64,000 nucleotides of DNA, from the NCBI RefSeq assembly GCF_002914585.1, contig NZ_PDDM01000003.1, positions 124,001-188,000 on the forward strand. Direction: 5' to 3'. Source of the stretch: Pseudanabaena sp. BC1403 (lineage in GTDB: Bacteria; Cyanobacteriota; Cyanobacteriia; Pseudanabaenales; Pseudanabaenaceae). The notes beneath the pieces were generated by a model. That model did not search any database and was not told the DNA's origin. It worked only from the letters and a program-made list of their open reading frames with translations. The position numbers and the translations under genes are program-made. Each line of letters starts with the position of its first letter. The stretch's first letter is position 1. Positions 45,471-54,077 of the stretch are shown piece after piece.

Positions 45471-46185
45471 AAGGTTGGCTTTGCAACCAGTAATAGGTTG
45501 CCATTGGTAACAGCGTTGCCAAAACCAGCAAAATAATAACCACCACATTCGAGGAACTTGACTCAGTTTCCTCTCTAGTAGCATAGTTACTTGTCTCAGT
45601 CTCTTCCACAGCTAATAGAGGCGCACCAGGGTCAGGGTTGCCCTTCAGAACTGTTTCAAGACGTGCAATTCCCTCATTTATAGCTTGATTATAGTTTGCC
45701 TTACGCGCAGGATAGAGCATCGTCTCATCAGCAATACTATTGGCAATGCTATCAGGTAAGACTTCCTTTACCTTTGTGCCAGTCTGAATGGCGGTACGAT
45801 GGTCTTCTGTAGCCATAAATAGTAATACTTGATTAGCTTTCTCTGCTTCAGAAGGGAACCATTTATCAAATAATTCCGCCGTGAATTCTGATGCAGGTTG
45901 TCCTAGATCAATACGGCGAATTGCCACAACATGAACTTCGATGCCCGTCAATTCTGCTAATTTCTCAGCTTTGCTGACGATCGCACTTTTAGTCGAAGTA
46001 CTTAATACCTCAGAATCATCAATCACCCAAGTCTGATCAGTCAGCGTCTTAATTTCGGCTAAGTCTGGAATATCGGATACTTGCAAAGCCCAGACATTAC
46101 CAGTCAATAAATTAAAGCTAATTAGTAATGCGATCGCCCCAAAACATAGGCGGTAAAATAAATTTTTAAGCACAATTTTAAACAC
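45469..46185 (-). CDS. psb32: TPM-domain protein, Psb32/TLP18.3 type
   Basis: 238 residues. Signal or anchor segment (~12-33, LCFGAIALLISFNLLTGNVWA), TPM domain (WVIDDSEVLSTSTKSAI; GIEVHVVAIRRID; VLLFMATEDHRT), acidic linker and a C-terminal membrane segment (~212-232). This matches cyanobacterial Psb32, the relative of plant TLP18.3, which assists photosystem II repair under strong light. The TPM fold is clear; the Psb32 name rests on overall layout. It diverges from dnaN across the origin region. Confidence 0.8.
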   Translation of the reverse strand: MFKIVLKNLFYRLCFGAIALLISFNLLTGNVWALQVSDIPDLAEIKTLTDQTWVIDDSEVLSTSTKSAIVSKAEKLAELTGIEVHVVAIRRIDLGQPASEFTAELFDKWFPSEAEKANQVLLFMATEDHRTAIQTGTKVKEVLPDSIANSIADETMLYPARKANYNQAINEGIARLETVLKGNPDPGAPLLAVEETETSNYATREETESSSSNVVVIILLVLATLLPMATYYWLQSQP

Positions 46186-46522
46186 AATTTTTAAAACTAA
46201 TTTTTAAAACTCAATTCAAGCAATTTCACTTTTCATCACTATATCAATCTGCAAGGAATCGTAGAGAAAATTTGGAGATCGTCTTTAGCAACAACAAATT
46301 ATCTTCAGCAATATTTCCGATTTCGCGGGGCAAAAAAAAGCTTTCAAGATCACTAATCAAGTCCCAACCAAAAAAATTACAAAAACAGCAAAAGCATCAT
46401 AACCCTTAATAAATTCTTGTTATTTAAGTATTATTAAGATTTCACCAATAAATTCCAAAAGAGTTTTCTATGAACATTCTGGGTATAAATCTGTTGATAA
46501 ACATATATGTTTATTTTGAGCC

Positions 46523-46728
46523 TGTGGATAACCTGTGGATAACTAGAGCCTTTCTGTGGAAAAGCTGGCAATATCTGGGGAAAACTTTTAAATAAATGTG
46601 GAAAACTTTTACTAGGTATTTATACCCTGTGGAAAACTAGCCACTTTATCCACAGGGTTTTCCACAGGCAAAAACAGCTAGAAGTACTGTTGTATATAGT
46701 TTTCTTAGAGTTTTCCACATTTTCCACA
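46523..46728. other. oriC: Probable chromosomal replication origin (oriC): nine DnaA boxes
   Basis: Boxes in one orientation: TGTGGATAA at 46523 and 46534; TGTGGAAAA at 46555, 46597 and 46628. In the other: TTATCCACA at 46646; TTTTCCACA at 46658, 46711 and 46720. A weaker TGGGGAAAA is at 46576. Very AT-rich DNA flanks both sides (46380-46500, 46730-47130), suitable for unwinding. The position next to dnaN matches known cyanobacterial origins. The whole gap 46186-47138 has no ORF worth calling. Confidence 0.9.
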
Positions 46729-47138
46729 GCCCCTACTACTACTATTAAAGATTTTTTATTCTTTAGATAGTAATAATTAGAGCAAGTGAAAAAAATATGA
46801 GAATATAAATTTGGATTTTGGTATTGTAAAAAATTCCAACGATGGTATGATTGGCTTCCACAAATCAAAAAATCAAGAGTAAAAAGCTTTTCAGAAAAAT
46901 TTTCTAAAGTAAAATTTTGTTTAAAGTCTGCTCTCAACAAATATCTGCAAAGTGATTTTAAATACATTTGCTTTTTATTAAATCTTAAAACCTCAAAAAA
47001 TCCTCAAATTTTGGAATCTTCTAGAATTTCCCCTCACAAGCCTTACCTGCATTTTTTAGAATCTAATTTATTCAAAATTTAGTCTTGCCTCGTCGATATC
47101 ACCACTCAGTTTAGAAATTAGAAAATTCCTGTCAAACT

Positions 47139-48293
47139 ATGCGACTAGTCTGTCCCCAAAACCAACTCGCTGCTAATCTTGCCCTTGTCGGTCGTGCGGT
47201 CGCATCTCGTCCCACTCATCCAATTCTGGCAAATATCCGATTAGATGCTGATGGCTCGAATCAAAGTCTTGGCATGACTGCTTTCGATCTCAATCTGGGT
47301 ATTCAGGTCTCGTTTCCTGCTCAAGTTGTAGAGGCGGGATCGATTACCCTGCCTGCAAAGTTACTTAACGATATTGTGTCGCGTCTCCCCGATGAAGACA
47401 TCACAATCACTGTGGACAAGGACAACACGATGGTATCGATTGTCTGTGGATCTGGTCGCTATCAAATGCATGGTTTGCCTGTAGAAGAGTTTCCTGAATT
47501 ACCTCAAATTGGCGAAGATGGCGAAACTACCTATTTGCCAGTTGAGTCGATGCTGAGCGGTTTGTCATCAACCCTGTTTGCGACTTCTGCTGATGAGACC
47601 AAGCGGATTCTGACGGGTGTACATCTGACAGCTACTGCCGATCGCTTAGAGTTTGCGGCTACCGATGGACATCGCTTATCCGTGGTGCAGACAGGATTTT
47701 TGGATGCCGATGAGCCTCCTGTGACGGGGGATACAGTGACTACTAATCTGGAGGTGACGATTCCTGCTAGAGCTTTACGCGAGCTAGAACGAATGCTCAA
47801 CCAACAAACAGAGGGGGCGATCGCAGTTAAGTTTGATCGTGCCAATATGATTTTCCAAAGTGCTAATCAAATCTTGATTTCTCGCTTGCTAGATGGTACT
47901 TATCCCAACTATCGCCAATTGATTCCCAGCCGCTTTGATCGTCAAGTTACAGTTGAGCGCAAATTGTTTTTATCGGCTCTAGAACGTATCGCTGTATTGG
48001 CTGACCAAAAAAATAACATTGTCAAAATTACAATTGACTCGACAGGGCAAGAAATTTCTCTCTCGGTTGAAGCGCCAGATGTTGCCGCTGGACGTGAATC
48101 TCTACCTGCTCAAGTTTCGGGTGAAGATGTGGAAATTGCTTTTAATGTCAAATATTTATTGGACGGATTAAAGGCTCTGCCGAGCAATGAAATTCAAATT
48201 CAAATGAACAATCCGACCAGCCCTGCGGTACTTGTACCAATTGGGGCAACCAAAATGACTTATTTGCTTATGCCTGTGCAAATTCGTAGCTAA
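47139..48293 (+). CDS. dnaN: DNA polymerase III beta clamp
   Basis: 384 residues, normal. Forms the ring that tethers the replicase. Three repeated clamp folds; recognisable parts are HPILANIRL, CGSGRYQMHGLPVEEFPELP, RILTGVHL, ATDGHRLS, and the C-terminal PTSPAVLVPIG...YLLMPVQI that lines the binding pocket. The start MRLVCPQNQLAANL matches relatives. Its place beside the DnaA-box cluster supports the origin call. Confidence 0.98.
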   Translation: MRLVCPQNQLAANLALVGRAVASRPTHPILANIRLDADGSNQSLGMTAFDLNLGIQVSFPAQVVEAGSITLPAKLLNDIVSRLPDEDITITVDKDNTMVSIVCGSGRYQMHGLPVEEFPELPQIGEDGETTYLPVESMLSGLSSTLFATSADETKRILTGVHLTATADRLEFAATDGHRLSVVQTGFLDADEPPVTGDTVTTNLEVTIPARALRELERMLNQQTEGAIAVKFDRANMIFQSANQILISRLLDGTYPNYRQLIPSRFDRQVTVERKLFLSALERIAVLADQKNNIVKITIDSTGQEISLSVEAPDVAAGRESLPAQVSGEDVEIAFNVKYLLDGLKALPSNEIQIQMNNPTSPAVLVPIGATKMTYLLMPVQIRS

Positions 48294-48356
48294 TTTCAAA
48301 CCTACAGCAATTTGCTTTCAAACTCGCCACAAACAAGAATATATATAAGACAAATC

Positions 48357-48411
48357 AAAACCCAAGAATTGATTGGCGGCGCGAAGCGCCGCCAATCAAT
48401 TCTTGGGTTTT
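48357..48411. terminator. 26-bp perfect palindrome after dnaN
   Basis: Arms beginning AAAACCCAAGAATTG, core GGCGC-GAA-GCGCC; the flank TTTTATGTCCTA is shared with 27272-27324. Confidence 0.8.
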
Positions 48412-48478
48412 ATGTCCTAGTACACTTGGCGACAGCTATAAAACCCATTGCGAGGCTTCGCCCTTGTGACCCGTTTTA

Positions 48479-48579
48479 TACCAATTCACAAAAGTGTGAC
48501 AACACTTCTGTGAATTAAAAACCAAACCCTGTAAGGGTTTTAAAGACACAAAATGGCTGCGCCACTTTGTGTCTTGGTA
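48479..48579 (+). repeat. 101-bp three-hairpin element, copy A
   Basis: TACCAATTC ... TTGGTA with TTA on both sides (48476-48478, 48580-48582). Hairpins: TTCACAAAAGTGT / ACACTTCTGTGAA; ACCCTGTAAGGGT; GACACAAAATGGC / GCCACTTTGTGTC. The remaining gap to 48763 has a small hairpin (AAAGCGATG / CATCGCTTT, ~48662-48686) and no ORF. Confidence 0.92.
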
Positions 48580-48763
48580 TTACTGTGAGTTTGAGCGATA
48601 ACTGCTGTAATATTTGGTGCGATGAGCTTTGCCCACCGCACCAAATATTGGGGTTGAGAGTAAAAGCGATGTAAAGGCATCGCTTTACTTTCTCGGTTTT
48701 ATGTCTTAACTTTACTGTCGATAGCTATATCTCAGAGAAAAATCCTGTAAACTTAGTTGAAGT

Positions 48764-50791
48764 ATGGATTTCTTACCACTGCCTTCAACTCAACTGCCAC
48801 CTAGCACCTATGCTGAGGTGAGACGGGCTAGCTCTAGCCAAACGTTGTCGTCCTCGTCAGCGTTTAATGGTCGTATTTCTAGATTGCCTACTGAATTGCC
48901 ACTAGAGGTGCAATCTCAGCTAAAGCTTTTTTTAGATACCTTGCCAGATCCTGATGCGATCGCCCAGCAAGTCAGAGCAACTCTGATCTCCCAAGCTGGC
49001 CCGATCAAGCCAAATAGTTTACCGAAGCCCAAGCCTAGAGATAAGCCACGCCTACCCTTACCGCCGCGAGTGGGGGAAAAGTTAAATGTGGTTAGCGATC
49101 GTCAAGAATATGACGTTAATACTCAGGTGTTTGTCGCTGAAGGCAATGTGGTAATTAATTACAAAAAATCAGAACTTAAAGCTGATCGCGTCCAATTAAA
49201 TACCAAAACGCAGGAAGTTGTTGCCGAAGGTAATGTGTTTTTTACACGCGGTGACCAAAAGATACGTGGTACAAAGCTTACTTATAATTACAGTAATGTT
49301 AAAGGCGATCTCCTTAATGCATCAGGTGCTGTTGACCTTGGCACTTTGCAAAGTTCTGAAGTATCTCGATCGCCGTCAGAACTTGCTACTAACTCGATCA
49401 CCATATCTCCTATCGGCTCTGGAAACTCTTCTGAAGGACAAGTGCGCCGCATTGGATTTATTGCCGAGCGTTTAATAATTGATGGAGATACTTGGACTGC
49501 CGAAAATTTGCGGGTAACCAACGATCCGTTCTCTCCTCCTGAACTGGAACTTACTACCAGTAAAGCTACCTTAACCCCGATTTCACCAACGCAAAATCGT
49601 CTCGATCTGGAATCTCCACGCATTGTTTTTGATCAGGGATTTTCTCTGCCATTACCAGTCAATAGTATTACGCTTGATCGTTTTCAGCGCTTTGCCCCTG
49701 CTTTAGTTGGTTTTGACCGCCGCGATCGCGATGGTATTTTTTATCAACAAAGCTTTGATGTGATTACCCAATCCAACTTGAATTTCCAACTGTCCCCTCA
49801 ATTGCTTCTACAGCGTGCTTTTTCCAGTCAGAATGGATTTTCTGGTGTCGATATTATTGGGGTTGTAGCTACCTTAAACGGAGCCTTTGATGATGGGTCA
49901 AGCTTATCTGCAAGAGCTAGTTTCGCTGGTTTAGATTTCTCTAAGATTGATTCCTTGTTGCGCTTTAATGCGAGCTATCAGATGCCAGTGTTTGGTAACC
50001 ATACTTTACTTTCACAGTATGCTTTTCGCGATCGGGTATTCAATGGTTCGCTGGGTTTTCAGGATGTAAATAACATTTTGGGAACAACTTTGTTCTCTCC
50101 CAACTATGTTCTTGGAGATTCTCAAATTTCTTTTAGTTATCAAGCTTCTGCTCAACTCGTTGGGGCGGTACGAGATGATATCCAACCCAGCACAATCGGT
50201 TCATTAATTCGTGTGCAAGGTGCTGCTGTACTCAGCCGAGCTTTTCCCCTGCTAAGAGGTGAACCATTAGCAGCCGAAAAAGAAACGGGATTGCGCTTCT
50301 CTCCAAAACCAATTGTGCCGAGACTAGATGCTTTTTTGACCGCGCAGGGGGTAAATTCTTTCTACTCTAATGGAGCTAATCAAGCTGTTCTTTATGGAAC
50401 TGTTGGCTTAGCTGCGGAGGTTGGACATTTTGCCAAAGACTTCCTTGACTATACAGGCTTAACCCTTAGCTATACTCAAGCATTTGCTAGCGGTAAATCG
50501 CCATTCTTATTTGACCGCGTTGCTGATACGCGATCGCTTACCGCAGGAATAGTTCAGCAAATCTACGGGCCGCTTCGCCTTGGCATTCAGCAGAGCTGGA
50601 GCTTGGATAGTGGAAATTTATTTGATTCTGTATATTCATTAGAATATGCAAGGCGTACCTATTCTGTAGTAGTTCGATATAATCCTAATCAAGGATTAGG
50701 GGAATTTCTAATACGGATTAGTGACTTTAACTGGACTCGCCCACCTTCTAATGTGACGAATGTTCAAAATGGAATAGAACAGCGTAATTAA
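48764..50791 (+). CDS. LptD-like outer-membrane protein (OstA domain plus DUF3769)
   Basis: 675 residues. A Pro-rich N-terminus, then an OstA/LptA-like beta region (~125-190: FVAEGNVVINYKKSELKADRVQLNTK in repeats ending VVAEGNVFF), and a large C-terminal beta-barrel region of DUF3769 type (many alternating strands, ending EFLIRISDFNW). Likely inserts lipopolysaccharide in the outer membrane. Odd: no signal peptide is visible, and an in-frame stop two codons before this ATG (TGA-AGT-ATG) blocks a longer version, so export or start is unresolved. Confidence 0.82.
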   Translation: MDFLPLPSTQLPPSTYAEVRRASSSQTLSSSSAFNGRISRLPTELPLEVQSQLKLFLDTLPDPDAIAQQVRATLISQAGPIKPNSLPKPKPRDKPRLPLPPRVGEKLNVVSDRQEYDVNTQVFVAEGNVVINYKKSELKADRVQLNTKTQEVVAEGNVFFTRGDQKIRGTKLTYNYSNVKGDLLNASGAVDLGTLQSSEVSRSPSELATNSITISPIGSGNSSEGQVRRIGFIAERLIIDGDTWTAENLRVTNDPFSPPELELTTSKATLTPISPTQNRLDLESPRIVFDQGFSLPLPVNSITLDRFQRFAPALVGFDRRDRDGIFYQQSFDVITQSNLNFQLSPQLLLQRAFSSQNGFSGVDIIGVVATLNGAFDDGSSLSARASFAGLDFSKIDSLLRFNASYQMPVFGNHTLLSQYAFRDRVFNGSLGFQDVNNILGTTLFSPNYVLGDSQISFSYQASAQLVGAVRDDIQPSTIGSLIRVQGAAVLSRAFPLLRGEPLAAEKETGLRFSPKPIVPRLDAFLTAQGVNSFYSNGANQAVLYGTVGLAAEVGHFAKDFLDYTGLTLSYTQAFASGKSPFLFDRVADTRSLTAGIVQQIYGPLRLGIQQSWSLDSGNLFDSVYSLEYARRTYSVVVRYNPNQGLGEFLIRISDFNWTRPPSNVTNVQNGIEQRN

Positions 50792-50828
50792 AAAAGGCGG
50801 TGCAAAGCACCGCCTTTTTTAATTACGC
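50782..50828. terminator. 22-bp perfect palindrome, LptD-like/msrB
   Basis: GCGTAATTAAAAAAGGCGG... arms, loop AAA; contains the upstream stop codon and serves convergent genes. Confidence 0.9.
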
Positions 50829-50863
50829 TCAAAAGAGGTAGTGCTTTGCAACACATCTTTGGG

Positions 50864-51388
50864 CTAAGCAGGAACGAATTTGAGAGAAACTCCATTCATG
50901 CAGTAGCGTTGTCCTGTGGGTTTTGGTCCATCGTCAAAGACATGTCCCAAATGTCCACCACATCGGCTGCAATGGACTTCAACACGCTTCATAAACAGAG
51001 AAGTATCGGTTGTAGTTGCGATCGCCCCTTCAATTGGTGCAAAAAAGCTTGGCCAACCAGTGCGGCTATTGAATTTAGTGTCAGATGTAAATAGCGGCAA
51101 GTCACAACCAGCGCAGTTATAAGCCCCTTTGTTATATTCTTTATCGAGAGGACTAGTAAATGCTCTCTCAGTGCCATGTTTTCGTAAAACACGAAACTGT
51201 TCTGGAGTAAGAGTTTGCTTCCATTCTTCTTCGGTTTTCATGATTTTATATCTCTTAGTTGCTTTAGTTGAGTCTACTGCGATCGCTGAGTCTGTGGGGA
51301 TGGAATCTGAAGATTGTCGCCAAAATTGGGATATCCAAGTGCCGCCGATGATGGCTGCTCCAGTTAGTAACAAATCTCTTTTTTTCAT
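50864..51388 (-). CDS. msrB: Peptide methionine sulfoxide reductase MsrB with N-terminal anchor
   Basis: 174 residues. Reduces methionine-R-sulfoxide. Zinc cysteines CAGC and CSRC, GGHLGHVFDDGP and catalytic Cys163 in RYCMNGVSL are present. The first ~25 residues (KKRDLLLTGAAIIGGTWIS) form a signal or membrane anchor, so it probably works outside the cytoplasm or at the membrane. The second ring-forming cysteine of many MsrB proteins was not located. Divergent from sodB. Confidence 0.93.
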   Translation of the reverse strand: MKKRDLLLTGAAIIGGTWISQFWRQSSDSIPTDSAIAVDSTKATKRYKIMKTEEEWKQTLTPEQFRVLRKHGTERAFTSPLDKEYNKGAYNCAGCDLPLFTSDTKFNSRTGWPSFFAPIEGAIATTTDTSLFMKRVEVHCSRCGGHLGHVFDDGPKPTGQRYCMNGVSLKFVPA

Positions 51389-51611
51389 GGTTGATTTTAT
51401 AGCTTGGTATTGCTAATCACATTGGACTTTTTTCATTACTTTGATTAAAGTTACGAAAGTCGATGGCTGTATGGATGTGGAATTTTGGGATGTGGATCTC
51501 CGAAATATAAAGTTAGAGTTGTAACAGTTACTACGATTTACAATCTAGTTTATAATTGTAACAATACTTAAAGCTGAGAAATCACTTCAAACTTTAACAG
51601 GTTAAACAACA

Positions 51612-52214
51612 ATGGCATTTGAACTCCCATCTTTACCCTACGCCCAAGATGCTCTCGCAGCTTCGGGTATGTCTGCTGAGACCCTATCATTTCACTATGG
51701 TAAGCACCATAAGGCGTATGTTGACAACCTCAACAACCTAATTAAAGATACCGATCTTGCTGACAAATCCTTAGAAGAAATCATCAAGATTAGCTACAAA
51801 GAAGGCAAAGCTGGAATCTTCAATAACGCAGCTCAAGTTTGGAATCATACCTTCTACTGGAATGGTATTAAGCCTGCTGGTGGCGGTGCTCCTACTGGTG
51901 CTTTGTTGGATGCCATCAATGCGAGCTTTGGTAGCTTGGATAACTTTAAGACCGAATTTAAAAATGCTGGTGCAACCCAATTTGGTAGCGGCTGGGCATG
52001 GCTAGTTGCTGAAGGCGGCAAGCTGAAAATCACCAAAACTCCTAACGCTGAAAATCCTTTGATCCATGAAGGACAAGTGCCTTTGTTGACGATGGATGTT
52101 TGGGAACATGCTTATTATTTGGACTTCCAAAATAGCCGCCCTAACTTCATGGCTAACTTTGTTGAAAAACTAATCAACTGGGATTTTGTCGCTGCTAACT
52201 TCGCGGCTGCCTAG
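51612..52214 (+). CDS. sodB: Iron superoxide dismutase
   Basis: 200 residues. Metal ligands His28, His78, Asp161 and His165 (FHYGKHHKAY, WNHTFYW, DVWEHAYY). Gln in the AGATQFGSGW motif position and the overall sequence point to the Fe rather than Mn form. No signal peptide: cytoplasmic. Single gene with its own terminator. Confidence 0.97.
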   Translation: MAFELPSLPYAQDALAASGMSAETLSFHYGKHHKAYVDNLNNLIKDTDLADKSLEEIIKISYKEGKAGIFNNAAQVWNHTFYWNGIKPAGGGAPTGALLDAINASFGSLDNFKTEFKNAGATQFGSGWAWLVAEGGKLKITKTPNAENPLIHEGQVPLLTMDVWEHAYYLDFQNSRPNFMANFVEKLINWDFVAANFAAA

Positions 52215-52246
52215 TTCTGAAAAGTGCTTAGCACTTTATCAATTGT

Positions 52247-52281
52247 AAAAGAGAAGCCTCGCAACGCGAGGCTTCTCTTTT
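52247..52281 (+). terminator. sodB terminator
   Basis: AAAAGAGAAGCCTCGC and complement, loop AAC, then a T-tract; a shorter hairpin AAAGTGC/GCACTTT lies at 52220-52237. Confidence 0.9.
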
Positions 52282-52403
52282 TTTAGGATTTAAATCTAAA
52301 TATTGCGATCGCATTTTCCAGAATCAACAGTGCGATCGCCATTTCAAGTTTTCTTAGTCCTTTTGGCATTAGTCATTTTTGCAATCGAACACTTAAATTC
52401 TTA

Positions 52404-52504
52404 TACCAAAACATAAAATGGCGTAGCCATTTTGTGTTTTCAAAACCCTTACGGGGTTTGGTTTTTAATTCACGAAAGTGTTGCCACACTTTTGTGAATT
52501 GGTA
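52404..52504 (-). repeat. 101-bp three-hairpin element, copy B (reverse orientation)
   Basis: TACCAAAAC ... TTGGTA with TTA on both sides (52401-52403, 52505-52507). About 85-90% like copy A when reversed. Confidence 0.92.
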
Positions 52505-52555
52505 TTACAGATCTTATCTAGAGTCTGTAAAAGTGATACTGAGTTTCGAGGAAAT

Positions 52556-53671
52556 CTATTTTTTTGAGTCATTGCCATCATCGGGTGAAGACCATCCGAG
52601 CAGATTAGATAGCCAGCCGCGTTTTTGTGGTGGTGGAAGGGGTGTTTTTTTTGCGGTTGAATGATTTGGCTCGCTTTTACTGTTGTTTTTAGTAGTATTA
52701 GTCTGGCTAGGAATTGGATTGTGAATATCATTGATATGCTTTAGTGCCAATGGCTCTTTGGGATTAATCTGAAGCGATCGCTGAAAGCTAACTTTTGCCA
52801 TTTGCGGCTGGTTGATATTTTTATAAACCACACCGAGCATGGCATGACATTTACTATTGTTTTTATCAAGTTGGAGGATTTCGCGCAAATCCTTAAGAGC
52901 TGATTTCCAATCGCCCTGACTTATATAGATTTCACAGATTTTTAGGCGATCGCCAATTGCACTAGTATCACGCTCTTCAATTCTGGTTTGAATTATAGTT
53001 TCATCTGAGTCTGGTTTACGATTACTAGGACGCTGGAAAGTTGAGTATTGAGGGGGAGGGGATGCGTAACTAGTTTTTTGTGGGGGATTAGGATAGGTTG
53101 CTGAATAAGGTTGTGGACTTTGGGTGGGTGACATGGGCTTAAGCACTGGCGGCATGTTGTCTGCACCGTATTGGTAACCTTCTTTAAAGAGAATGTAAAC
53201 CAGATTTAGTTCACTGATCTGGGCTGTATATTCCAAAATAGTTCTGATTGAGTTGTACTGCACATTTGCGATCGCCGCAACTGATCGCTCATATAGACCA
53301 TCATTAGGTGTCATCATCAACTCACAAGCGATCTTGGAATGAATTGGCACATTGCGCGATTTTTGCATTAAACGCTTAGCCAGTAACTGAAATATCCCTT
53401 GATAAGCTCTACGCTCTTCCTCTTTCATCAGGACGTTATAGGCTGGATTAACCAATTTTGCTAGATATTGTGTGGCGATTTCTTTTTCTTCATCTGAAAA
53501 GCCATAAACATCAGGGTGCAATATACGAGCAATGCTCAAATAAACATGACGAATATAAAAGGGACTGCTGTTGATGGGCAAGCCCAAGGCAGCGTAGTAG
53601 TCATGATTGAACTGACTAATACCTCGATCAATGCGGATAAACTGGAGGTTTGGCTGCTTGGGCTGGTTCAT
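52556..53671 (-). CDS. J-domain protein with C-terminal TPR
   Basis: 371 residues. N-terminal DnaJ-like domain: YYAALGLPINSS then HPD at 52-54 (RILHPDVYGFS), so it should stimulate an Hsp70. Middle helical part, a Pro/Tyr/Ser linker (~175-225), then TPR motifs (~235-320: GDWKSALKDLREILQLDKNN; AMLGVVYKNINQPQMAKVSFQ) and a basic, Pro-rich tail. Resembles cyanobacterial J-TPR proteins; client unknown. Confidence 0.85.
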   Translation of the reverse strand: MNQPKQPNLQFIRIDRGISQFNHDYYAALGLPINSSPFYIRHVYLSIARILHPDVYGFSDEEKEIATQYLAKLVNPAYNVLMKEEERRAYQGIFQLLAKRLMQKSRNVPIHSKIACELMMTPNDGLYERSVAAIANVQYNSIRTILEYTAQISELNLVYILFKEGYQYGADNMPPVLKPMSPTQSPQPYSATYPNPPQKTSYASPPPQYSTFQRPSNRKPDSDETIIQTRIEERDTSAIGDRLKICEIYISQGDWKSALKDLREILQLDKNNSKCHAMLGVVYKNINQPQMAKVSFQRSLQINPKEPLALKHINDIHNPIPSQTNTTKNNSKSEPNHSTAKKTPLPPPQKRGWLSNLLGWSSPDDGNDSKK

Positions 53672-53729
53672 GTTAACTCGCTTTGCCCATATTGAGTGAT
53701 GGTGGCGATCGGATTTATCTAAGTACTTA

Positions 53730-53838
53730 TATCAATTCTTGAATATCAATTCTCAAAAGTGTGATTAAAATTTTAAGAATTAAAAAAAACAATATAATAC
53801 CAATTTTTAAAATGGAAACGCCATTTTAAAAATTGGTA
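53730..53838 (+). repeat. Three-hairpin element, copy D (degenerate, 109 bp)
   Basis: TATCAATTC ... TTGGTA with TTA on both sides (53727-53729, 53839-53841). The left end is partly duplicated; the last hairpin (CCAATTTTTAAAATGG / CCATTTTAAAAATTGG) is perfect. Confidence 0.75.
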
Positions 53839-53900
53839 TTATACCAATAAAATCAAAAAAAATAGAGTTAATACTTTTGTATCCAGCAATTCTTCTTATG

Positions 53901-53997
53901 AAACCGATTTTTGTGTTTCCAGCGCCTTCGGCGCTGGAAACACAAAAATCGGTTATTTGAAAGCCCGCCAACGGCGGGCTTTCAAATAACCGATTTT
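53901..53997. repeat. Double palindrome with a shared central arm, copy 2
   Basis: Same plan as 36884-36983 in reverse orientation: AACCGATTTTT, hairpin (loop TTC), AAAAATCGGTT, hairpin (loop AAC), AACCGATTTT. The two stems (25 bp each) share the middle arm. Confidence 0.9.
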
Positions 53998-54037
53998 GAT
54001 AATTAGAATTGCAACTTTTGTATTGATGGCTACTACA

Positions 54038-54075
54038 TGCTCCCTTCCTAGTGAATAATTAGTGGGAAGGGAGTA
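54038..54075. repeat. Repeat with CTCCCTTCC ends
   Basis: TGCTCCCTTCCTA ... TGGGAAGGGAGTA; the same ends as 12293-12388. Three bases beyond the rsmA stop codon. Rest of the 53672-54077 gap is copies of repeats and AT-rich DNA. Confidence 0.75.
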
Positions 54076-54077
54076 AC

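Noticed and set aside
45321-45584. Minus-strand ORF over the psb32 3' end
   Set aside because: It is out of frame with psb32 and largely made of the palindromes at 45339-45470.
46523-46728. Tandem repeat or operator cluster for dnaN only
   Set aside because: The boxes match the DnaA consensus closely, are in both orientations and lie in AT-rich DNA beside dnaN, so an origin explains them better.
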